Assembly: GCF_026151205.1 (NCBI RefSeq)
Contig: NC_087075.1
Span: forward strand, 4,624,359-4,688,358
From: Bolinopsis microptera
Taxonomy: Eukaryota; Ctenophora; Tentaculata; Lobata; Bolinopsidae
DNA length: 64,000 nt
Direction: 5' to 3'
Shown one piece after another: positions 35,201 through 47,200 of the stretch (positions are counted from its first letter, which is position 1; each line of letters starts with the position of its first letter). Both the position numbers and the translations under genes were made by a program. The notes beneath the pieces were generated by a model. That model was given only the letters and a program-made list of their open reading frames with translations. It did not search any database and was not told the origin of the DNA.

Positions 35201-38200
35201 CCCCTTCATACTGGATTTCTAAAACGGTTGTTATAGAATTGTTCGGTGCAGCAGGTCTAGTTGTGGAAATGAAAACATACACCTCCACTCTTGTATAAAA
35301 CATACACCTCCACTCTTGTATAAAACATACACCTCCACTCTTGTATAAAACATACACATCCACTCTTGTACTCTTGTATAAAACATACACCTCCACTCTT
35401 GTATAAAACATACACCTCCACTCTTGTATAAAACATACACCTCCACTCTTGTATAAAACATACACCTCCACTCTTGTATAAAACATACACCTCCACTCTT
35501 GTACTCTTGTATAAAACATACACCTCCACTCTTGTACTCTTGTATAAAACATACACCTCCACTCTTGTACTCTTGTATAAAACATACACCTCCACTCTTG
35601 TACTCTTGTATAAAACAGACACCTCCACTCTTGTACTCTTGTATAAAACAGACACCTCCACTCTTGTACTCTTGTATAAAACATACACCTCCACTCTTGT
35701 ACTCTTGTATAAAACAGACACCTCCACTCTTGTACTCTTGTATAAAACATACACCTCCACTCTTGTACTCTTGTATAAAACATACACCTCCACTCTTGTA
35801 CTCTTGTATAAAACATACACCTCCACTCTTGTATAAAACAGACACCTCCACTCTTGTATAAAACATACACCTCCACTCTTGTATCGTGTGTCTAGATGTA
35901 GCCACATTTAAACACTTCTGCTAACTTCTTCTAACTGATTGTAAATATCTAACTGTTTTCTTTCTGTCCTCTAATTTTCCATAACAGTTCTGTTCAGCTA
36001 TGAAAAGCAGATCACTTACCAAAACACTTTTATGTTCAGCTATGAAAGGTTTAAAAGTGTCCGTAGTAAGATGAGCCACAGGGCTCTCATCCTCCTCAGC
36101 CCAAGTAGTCTCCTCCTTTGTTTCTGCCTCTTTAACATCCTCGGTCGGGTTCTCCAACCATGATATCATACCTGGAGTGTTAGGGGTCAATAAGGGGTCA
36201 ATTACACGGAATGTGAATGATTAGTTAAGTAATTACCTAATTACATTAGATGTAATTAGGTAATTACTGATATTACGTGGAGTATAACGAAGTAATTAAA
36301 GGTCATTATAACTGGGATATGTGGGTCAATGGGTGTGTGGGGTGTAATTATACCGATTGTTATGTAATTATCCCAATTATAAATGATATGGGAAATATTC
36401 TTGACGTAGCGAACTGAACACTTATTATAGTATAGCGTAAGGTTACCAACCATAGCATATTTTGCAAGTATTTGCATATTTTGCATAATTTGCATAGTTT
36501 TAACAAAAGTTGAATTCTACACAGTAAATAAACACATTGTTGTAATACTCAAGGTATTCTAGAAACACTGCATTTTTGTTACTTACTGCTACATAAAGCT
36601 GAAATCTAAAGTTTCAGTACTGGACCAATAAATACAGTTTCACCGCACAGTAGAAAGAAGAAATACCACCTTGACAAGACTGGTCGACTGGAGTTAGAAG
36701 TATCAAAAGCAGTTAGAAGTATAACAAGCAGTTGTGGTTGACGGTCATCTGTCCATCCTTGCACTGATAATCAGCGGAGTTCCACAAGGTACGGTTTTGG
36801 GGCTGATCCTTTTCTTGATTTTCATCAATGATATCGAACATTGTATCATGCACTCTATAATTCGATGTTTTGTTGATGACACTCGCATATCCATTGCTAT
36901 CAAATCAGAGCATGACGTCAAGCTCCTCCAAAAATATCTGCAAAATGTCATTGATTGGTCTGAAAGAAATAATATGGCCCTTCACAAATACAAATTTGAG
37001 TACATGTGTCACAAATTCAACCACCAATATATTCCATTTGTGGTTGAACATTATCAATACTCAGTTTCCAAAGACACTACACTTGAGCCAATACATCAGC
37101 TCAGGGATTTAGGCGTCATAGTGTCAAGTGATCTCTCTTGGTCCCCTCACATACGAGCCAATGCAGATAAAGCTCGCCAAAAAGCATCATGGGTTCTCAG
37201 TGTATTTCACACACGATCTCACTCCATCATGCTGACGCTATACAAATCAATGGTTCGAAGTCTGATTGAATATTGATGTCCATTATGGCATCCCTCAAAA
37301 ATCAGCGATATCCAAGAACTGGAGAGTGTACAGAAAGCATTCACCGCCAGAATATCAGGAATGCGCAATCTCTACTACTGGGATCGCCTGGTCAATCTAT
37401 CTCTGATGTCTCTTCAACGAAGGCGGGAGCGATTCATCATTCTCCATAAGTGGAAAATCCTCCACGGAAAGACCAACAATGATCTGAACGTTCTATTTGT
37501 TTCACGCCCAAGGCTTGGAAACCTTGCAGTAATTCCATCAAAACGTAGAACCAGTTCAACAGCAAACCTCACCTTGTTTGACAACTCATTTGCAGTTCAG
37601 GGACCTAAATTGTGGAATACAATCCCCTACCATCTGAATGGTAATGGTAATCAAATTAAAGATCTGGAGCACTTCAAAGATAAGCTCACAAAGTTCATGT
37701 TTTTTCTCCATGATAAGCCGCCGATCAAGGGGATATACTCCTCCAAATAAGAACTCTCTGCTGTGCTGGCGCAACGAGCGAGACTTTACTTCGCTATGGG
37801 GTGGTCAGAAGATGTGATGGCCCCGTCAAATTTTTACGAAACTCAACATATGTCACATATGTAGGTGATACACAGAATAGTGTGACTACTGAGTGTGTCT
37901 ACTGAGTGTGTCTACTGAGTGTGTCTACTGAGTGTGTCCACTGAGCGTGTCTACTGAGCGTGTCTACTGAGTGTGTCTACTGAGTGTGTCTACTGAGTGT
38001 GTCTACTGAGTGTGTCTACTGAGTGTGTCTACTGAGTGTGTCTACTGAGTGTGTCTACTGAGTGTGTCTACTGAGTGTGTCTACTGAGTGTGTCTACTGA
38101 GTGTGTCTACTGAGTGTGTCTACTGAGTGTGTCTACTGAGTGTGTCTACTGAGTGTGTCTACTGAGTGTGTCTACTGAGTGTGTCTACTGAGTGTGTCTA

Positions 38201-41200
38201 CTGAGTGTGTCTACTGAGTGTGTCTACTGAGTGTGTCTACTGAGTGTGTCTACTGAGTGTGTCTACTGAGTGTGTCTACTGAGTGTGTCTACTGAGTGTG
38301 TCTACTGAGTGTGTCTACTGAGTGTGTCTACTGAGTGTGACTACTGAGTGTGTCTACTGAGTGTGTCTACTGAGTGTGTCTACTGAGTGTGTCTACTGAG
38401 TGTGTCTACTGAGTGTGTATACTGAGTGTGTCTACTGAGTGTGTCTACTGAGTGTGTCTACTGAGTGTGTCTACTGAGTGTGTCTACTGAGTGTGTCTAC
38501 TGAGTGTGTCTACTGAGTGTGTCTACTGAGTGTGTCTACTGAGTGTGTCTACTGAGTGTGTCTACTGAGTGTGTCTACTGAGTGTGTCTGCTGAGTGTGT
38601 CTGCTGAGTGTGTCTGCTGAGTGTGTCTACTGAGTGTGTCTACTGAGTGTGTCTACTGAGTGTGTCTACTGAGTGTGTCTACTGAGTGTGTCTACTGAGT
38701 GTGTCTACTGAGTGTGTCTACTGAGTGTGTCTACTGAGTGTGTCTACTGAGTGTGTCTACTGAGTGTGTCTACTGAGTGTGTCTACTGAGTGTGTCTACT
38801 GAGTGTGTCTACTGAGTGTGACTACTGAGTGTGTCTACTGAGTGTGTCTACTGAGTGTGTCTACTGAGTGTGTCTACTGAGTGTGTCTACTGAGTGTGTC
38901 TACTGAGTGTGTCTACTGAGTGTGTCTACTGAGTGTGTCTACTGAGTGTGTCTACTGAGTGTGTCTACTGAGTGTGTCTACTGAGTGTGTCTACTGAGTG
39001 TGTCTACTGAGTGTGTCTACTGAGTGTGTCTACTGAGTGTGTCTACTGAGTGTGTCTACTGAGTGTGTCTACTGAGTGTGTCTACTGAGTGTGTCTACTG
39101 AGTGTGTCTACTGAGTGTGTCTACTGAGTGTGTCTACTGAGTGTGTCTACTGAGTGTGTCTACTGAGTGTGTCTACTGAGTGTGTCTACTGAGTGTGTCT
39201 ACTGAGTGTGTCTACTGAGTGTGTCTACTGAGTGTGTCTACTGAGTGTGTCTACTGAGTGTGACTACTGAGTGTGTCTACTGAGTGTGTCTACTGAGTGT
39301 GTCTACTGAGTGTGTCTACTGAGTGTGACTACTGAGTGTGTCTGCTGAGTGTGTCTACTGAGTGTGTCTACTGAGTGCGTCTACTGAGTGCGTCTACTGA
39401 GTGCGTCTACTGAGTGTGTCTACTGAGTGCGTCTACTGAGTGTGTCTACTGAGTGTGTCTACTGAGTGTGTCTACTGAGTGTGTCTACTGAGTGTCTACT
39501 GAGTGTGTCTACTGAGTGTGTCTACTGAGTGTGTCTACTGAGTGTGTCTACTGAGTGTGTCTACTGAGTGTGTCTACTGAGTGTGTCTACTGAGTGTGTC
39601 TACTGAGTGTGTCTACTGAGTGTGTCTACTGAGTGTGTCTACTGAGTGTGTCTACTGAGTGTGTCTACTGAGTGTGTCTACTGAGTGTGTCTACTGAGTG
39701 TGTCTACTGAGTGTGTCTACTGAGTGTGTCTACTGAGTGTGTCTACTGAGTGTGTCTACTGAGTGTGACTACTGAGTGTGTCTACTGAGTGTGTCTACTG
39801 AGTGTGTCTACTGAGTGTGACTACTGAGTGTGTCTACTGAGTGTGTCTACTGAGTGTGTCTACTGAGTGTGTCTACTGAGTGTGTCTACTGAGTGTGTCT
39901 ACTGAGTGTGTCTACTGAGTGTGTCTACTGAGTGTGACTACTGAGTGTGTCTACTGAGTGTGTCTACTGAGTGTGTCTACTGAGTGTGTCTACTGAGTGT
40001 GTCTACTGAGTGTGTCTACTGAGTGTGTCTACTGAGTGTGTCTACTGAGTGTGTCTACTGAGTGTGTCTACTGAGTGTGTCTACTGAGTGTGTCTACTGA
40101 GTGTGTCTACTGAGTGTGTCTACTGAGTGTGTCTACTGAGTGTGTCTACTGAGTGTGTCTACTGAGTGTGTCTACTGAGTGTGTCTACTGAGTGTGTCTA
40201 CTGAGTGTGTCTACTGAGTGTGTCTACTGAGTGTGTCTACTGAGTGTGTCTACTGAGTGTGTCTACTGAGTGTGTCTACTGAGTGTGTCTACTGAGTGTG
40301 TCTACTGAGTGTGTCTACTGAGTGTGTCTACTGAGTGTGTCTACTGAGTGTGTCTACTGAGTGTGTCTACTGAGTGTGTCTACTGAGTGTGTCTACTGAG
40401 TGTGTCTACTGAGTGTGTCTACTGAGTGTGTCTACTGAGTGTGTCTACTGAGTGTGTCTACTGAGTGTGTCTACTGAGTGTGTCTACTGAGTGTGTCTAC
40501 TGAGTGTGTCTACTGAGTGTGTCTACTGAGTGTGTCTACTGAGTGTGTCTACTGAGTGTGTCTACTGAGTGTGTCTACTGAGTGTGTCTACTGAGTGTGT
40601 CTACTGAGTGTGTCTACTGAGTGTGTCTACTGAGTGTGTCTACTGAGTGTGTCTACTGAGTGTGTCTACTGAGTGTGTCTACTGAGTGTGTCTACTGAGT
40701 GTGTCTACTGAGTGTGTCTACTGAGTGTGTCTACTGAGTGTGTCTACTGAGTGTGTCTACTGAGTGTGTCTACTGAGTGTGTCTACTGAGTGTGTCTACT
40801 GAGTGTGACTACTGAGTGTGTCTACTGAGTGTGTCTACTGAGTGTGTCTACTGAGTGTGTCTACTGAGTGTGTCTACTGAGTGTGTCTACTGAGTGTGTC
40901 TACTGAGTGTGTCTACTGAGTGTGTCTACTGAGTGTGTCTACTGAGTGTGTCTACTGAGTGTGTCTACTGAGTGTGTCTACTGAGTGTGTCTACTGAGTG
41001 TGTCTACTGAGTGTGTCTACTGAGTGTGTCTACTGAGTGTGTCTACTGAGTTATTAACGACAGCAGAATATTATATTCGGTTTTATTAAACATCGTCCAT
41101 TGGTCTGGATATTCCAAGTGGGAGTCCGACACGTGACATTGATTAACCAATCAGCGTCCAGCACTGACCAATCAAAAGATGAATAATTATCACGTGACTG

Positions 41201-44200
41201 CCTCCCTATACCAGCATCTTAACCACAGTATAATCATGTGTAACTGACAGTTTTATTAGACCCCGGTTACTATTATGCTGTGTCTAATCTACCGCTATAT
41301 AATATTATGAATATTATTATTAAGTTATTATTAATATTATGTATATTATGTATATTATTATAATATAATATATTATATTATATATTTGGTGCTGTGTTAT
41401 TAACCTTTTGTAGATTCTATTCGTGTGTGTAACATTATTGTAATGTATTATTGGTACACAACAGTGTGTACCGTGATTGTCAAGTTCGTTATAATAATGT
41501 ATCCTTATTTAATCTACTATTATAATATTATGCACTACTTAAACAACTAATACACTATTTTATTTATTTTGCACTATTTAATCTACTGTTATGTTTTGCA
41601 AGAGTCCACTGTTGGGAGAAGATTAATATTAATTAATTAATAATATTAAGCTCTTTCAACTATATACATTTACTACTATACTCCTCGTCAACAAATCTAA
41701 TAGATTTGTACTGTTGTAATTAATTTAAATAGAACGGAAATAAAAACACACTGTAAAGATTAATACCGTCAACCATGTGGGTCTACACATTGAGTCAGTT
41801 ACTAATTCTGAAAACACCCTCATCTGGTAGCACTTAAGTCTAAACCCACGTTGTTGGGTTGCTAGCTTTGGCCTTTTAATCAATAGATTACCCTGAAACT
41901 CTGAAACCTTCTATAGAATAATCTAGAACTTGATATGGGCTAACACAATATCATAACACATTGCACCACATGATCAGAAACAATAGCAGTGAGCAGCTAA
42001 TTCTAAAAGCTTTAAGGGGGATAGTCTTAACCTGCCCTTTAACTTACCGGATCTTACCGGATCTTACCACTTCTTACCAGAGTTAACCGCAACTTGCCCC
42101 AACTACCTCTAACTAACCGTAACTAGCCACTAATGTAATAACACTGGTCCATCACAAGATTTAGACCAGTGCATATAAATATGTGTGCTGCTTTTAGCAA
42201 CTTAGAGTTTTACAAGAGTTTTAGTTAGCTGCGACTGAGCTCTCAGAATGACCTAGTGCTCGACCGACCTATACTACTGGTTATGCGTCCATGCTCTCAG
42301 TCCAGCTCCCTTCTCCAGATATGAAGTTTTGTTAAAGACACATTGATGTAACCTTCACTTCTACTATTTAAACATTTTATTAAAGAGTGTCTTAAGTGTC
42401 CCAACATCAAGGCTGTTATAAAAGAACCCTAAAATAGAGGACAGTTAACAACGTCCCACAACTTTGGATTATTCTTGTCCATTTTATTCTGGTTTCTAGA
42501 AGTTTTCATCTCCAAACTCAACTGTTACTTTAAAAAATCTAATTTAAATTAGTTACTTTATTTAATTCAGAGATCTAGTTAATGTGATAGTTAGTGATAT
42601 TATCTTACTTGAACAGTTAAATAGTAGTAGTGTATTTAAAGTGCTGTGATTTAATTAATTAAGATACTTACATAAAATGTGTCGATTAAAAAGTTCTGTG
42701 AAACTAAAAAAGGTAAGGAGGAAATTGTATAGTAATCAGTAGTCAATGACTAGACATGACTATACAATATATCATAGTTACTACACAACATAGCATAGTT
42801 ACTATAATATAATATGATATAATACGTATATATATAGTTACTATACAGCAATGGAGGTGGAGCATGCAGTTAGTAATTATGTGTGTAACACTATAGTTAA
42901 TATACAAGATAAAAGTATTTCAGGTTAAGTAGACGGAGTAGTTTACAAACTAGCTGTTTACAAACTAGCTGTTTACAAACTAGCTGTTTACAGACTATCT
43001 GTTTACAAACTAACTTTTTACAAACTAGCTGTTTACAGACTAGCTGTTTACAAACTAGCTGTTTACAAACTAGCTGTTTACAGACTAGCTGTTTACAAAC
43101 TAGCGGTTTACAAACTAGCTGTTTACAGACTAGCTGTTTACAAACTAGCTGTTTACAAACTAGCTGTTTACAAACTAGCTGTTTACAGACTAGCTGTTTA
43201 CATACTAGCTGTTTACAAACTAGCTGTTTACCTAACAAGGACCCTGACGCTCTAACAGGCAGCTTCCCATTATTTGCTATGTGTTTAAACACTGAACAGC
43301 TACAAATTATTACTCAACATTAACACATTATTTAATAGCTACTTATTGTAAATAGTAAAATAAAATTCACCATCTTTAGTCCTCTGTCCAGTAAACTTGT
43401 ATTTGAAAGTTCCCTTCTCAAAGTATAGTATAGTAGGGAAGCTGGACACGTTGTACTCTTGAGATGGACCTGTTCCTTGTGAACCGTCCGAGTTAACACC
43501 TACCAGCAGTGCACGTCCTGCGGAGGAGGGAGCTTTACAAATAAGGTTATGAATTTTACATTTTGTAAGAATATCTAATTTGGGTCATAGACTAGAATAA
43601 CCATGTCATAACCATGTCATAACCATGTAAAACCATGTCATAACCATGTTAAACCATGTCATAACCATGTCATAACCATGTCATAACCATGTCATAACCA
43701 TGTCATAACCATGTCATAACCATGTCATAACCATGTCATAACCATGTCATAACCATGTCATAACCATGTCATAAACATGTCATAACCATGTCATAAACAT
43801 GTCATAACCATGTCATAACCATGTCATAACCATGTCATAACCATGTCATAACCATGTCATAACCATGTCATAACCATGTCATAACCATGTCATAACCATG
43901 TCATAACCATGTCATAACCATGTCATAACCATGTCATAACCATGTCATAACCATGTCATAACCATGTCATAACCATGTCATAACCATGTCATAACCATGT
44001 CATAACCATGTCATGATTTGATTTGAAACTTTTACAAAATAGCAAGTATACAAATGTACAGCAATTCGAACAAACATATAAAATAGGCCGAAATGTATAA
44101 ATGCTAAAAAGCGTGGGTCAGTGAAACAAGTACAGAGGACAACTTTCAGAACAGGAGTTTTTTGGCCGCCCAAAGTCTCAATAACATCACCTCCACCTAG

Positions 44201-47200
44201 TAATAAATTATGAAACGTGAAAAGTGTGAAACAATCAAATAATAATGTATTTATATAATATAATTGTCTCTCAAATACAGATAACGTCCGTAAACTCTTA
44301 AAATACTCCTACAAGTACATATTATACTGATCGGTGTCCGAGAAACATGAATTACGTCATCATGGTGCCTTCTTAACCCGGCTACAGACCTTCCCGTTAC
44401 GGATGTAGTGGTCGAGATGAGTCTGTTCAGTCCTCTTCTTCTTCAGGTCAGTTACCACGTTCTTCCTTGCTGCACGCTCTTCACTGGATCTATCAGGACA
44501 GATCCATACATCTTTGTGTGCATCAGCCATCCTCAGTCTCCCTGTTTTCATCAGAATCTGATGAACTGCTGTTGAGCTTGGGACGGTGATCTTGACTGGT
44601 CGGATAGCCGTGATACCTGGCCTCTTCCAGCCGACTCTAGTCGCTTCAAAATGAGGTTTCTCCCCGATCTCCTCCAATACTGCGGTTACCAGAGCTGGAA
44701 GCTGTTCTCCATCCTCTTCTTTCAGTCCAAACACTATCAGATTCTTGCTCCTGTCCTCCTCTGCAGCCACACTCTTCATTACATTCTTCAGAATTTTACT
44801 GTTGCAGACCGCGCCATTTGTGCTGTTCTTTTGTACCGCGGCACTGTAGCTCTTAATCCCTGTCTCCACCGTTGTTTGTACTGTCTCTTCAACTGACGTC
44901 TTAAACAACTGTAGTTGTTCGTCCTTCTGCACTAGCAACTGGTCCTGCAACCTGACCATCTTTTCCTTGTCTGCTAGTGCTTCCGTCTTGAGGCACTCAA
45001 CGATTTCCATCATAGCGCTCATCTGACTACTCTGCCGTCGTACGAGGTCTGCTGCTTGCATAACCCATTCTGCCATATACCTTTTATAGATAGACGGAGA
45101 CATGAGTATTTCTTGGTCCATATCTCCACGAATTTCGAAGTTTTCTAATTTCAGTTGTCTTGCCATCGAAGTGAACCATCTATCAGCACAGCCCTCTACA
45201 TCTTCTTTTTCTTCATAGTTGAAATCCTTGAGTTTCTTCTGAGATCGGGTCAAATGTAAATCATCCTCCGTGGTGTACATTGTATAGTAATGTACAAGTA
45301 TACACACGCAAAGGCTTACTACGCGGTAGCAGCAAACTGAACTTATCGCAAAGTTACAAAAGATAAGAGAGCTCGATAATTGCAACGTAAGCTACACACA
45401 CTACACACTACTACATAACCATGTCATAACCATGTCATAACCATGTCATAACCATGTCATAACCATGTCATAACCATGTCATAACCATGTCATAACCATG
45501 TCATAACCATGTCATGACCATGTCATAACCATGTCATAACCATGTCATAACCATGTCATAACCATGTCATAACCATGTCATTATCAGAATATTTAGATCA
45601 TTTGTTACTATTAATAATACTTCTCACCTTTCATAGCAGTAGCAGCTCCGTTAAACTCAGGCTTCATTCGTTTACAATGTCCACACCAAGGTGCATAGAA
45701 CATGGTCAATATGGGCAGCTCTGTCTTTCTCAGTAACCTGTTTATAATTTAATTATGAAGTGGAAATCTGGTTCGTTTGATATTTCACACATTACATTTA
45801 GCATACTTGATTTAAACAGCAGATTTAAAGAGAGCTGTTCTGTAAACCACGTTTGTGATTCAGACTGTTAACCATTCTACCACTTTCAATATTAAACTGT
45901 CAATTTGCTTATTGATGAAGAAGAAGAAGACTGACCGTTTGAAGGATTGATAATCGAGGTGCATTACATCTTTAGAAGCTTCCTCTTCAGACCAAGGAAC
46001 GTCTCCCATCGGATCTTGTAAGAACAACACCTGCGAGTTAGAGTGAAGTTAGAGTGAAGTTAGAGTGAAGTTAAAGTGAAGTTAGAGTGAAGTTAGAGTG
46101 AAGTTAGAGTGAAGTTAGAGTGAAGTTAGAGTGAAGTTAAAGTGAAGTTAGAGTGAAGTTAGAGTGAAGTTAGAGTGAAGTTAGAGTGAAGTTAGAGTGA
46201 AGTTAGAGTGAAGTTAGGGTGAAGTTAGAGTGAAGTTAGAGTGAAGTTAGAGTGAAGTTAGAGTGAAGTTAGAGTGATTTGTAGAGTTTCAGATGGTAGT
46301 TTATCCGAATAAATCACTTATGTGTTAACACATTTCATGAAGAGAATGGAATATCATGTATGGTTTATAAATTGGAAAATTGAAGCTCAAATAAAATGAA
46401 CCAATCATACCATAGACTCCTCTGTCTGTTTTCTGTCGTACTCCTTGTTGAATTCTCCGTTGTTGTAATGGTTGAGAAGGTAAGGCTTTGGTGACATCTG
46501 AAATTAAAATTTTGTTATAAGGTATTATACTATAATCCTAATAACCTTATTAGGCTAATAAGGTCACTTTAAATAACGATTAAAAGCTCGGGTAAAATAA
46601 TATCATTTCTAATATTGGTATCACCTTGAACTTTGTTACATGGAATGGGATAGCAAACATGAAATGAGATCATAATGTCAAACCTTTTTACACATTTTTA
46701 AACACATTTTGGCAGCATCAGTAACCATAATGTCAAACCTTGAGCTTTATACACATTTTGGCAGCATCAGTAATCATAATGTCAAACCTTGAGCTTTTTA
46801 CACATTTTGGCAGCATCAGTAATCATAATGTCAAACCTTGAGCTTTTTAAACATTTTGGCAGCCTCAGTAATCATAATGTCAAACCTTGAGCTTTTTACA
46901 CATTTTGGCAGCATCAGTAATCATAATGTCAAACCTTGAGCTTTATACACATTTTAGCAGCATCAGTAATCATAATGTCAAACCTTGAGCTTTATACACA
47001 TTTTGGCAGCATCAGTAATCATAATGTCAAACCTTGAGCTTTTTACACATTTTGGCAGCCTCAGTGCAGTCGACACTGATCACCGTTGCTCTTCCTTTCA
47101 TCTTTATAGACACGCTGTCAAGCACCTTCAATAACTGACTGGACTGCTTACTGTCCTGTGAATAAATATTACTTTTACTTACTTTTATTATATAATAATA

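Noticed and set aside
35190-35907. Several overlapping frames of 120-228 codons over the 25/33-bp array
   Set aside because: All three minus frames are open because 33 is a multiple of 3. The array is intronic to the PDIA5-like gene.
37880-41050. CRISPR-like or telomere-like array
   Set aside because: No spacers, the unit is 13 bp, and it does not match TTAGGG-type telomere repeats; it is a plain intronic minisatellite.
42897-43292. Lys-Gln-Leu-Val-Cys repeat frame on the minus strand
   Set aside because: 15-bp tandem repeat in an intron; a metallothionein-like reading would be over-interpretation.
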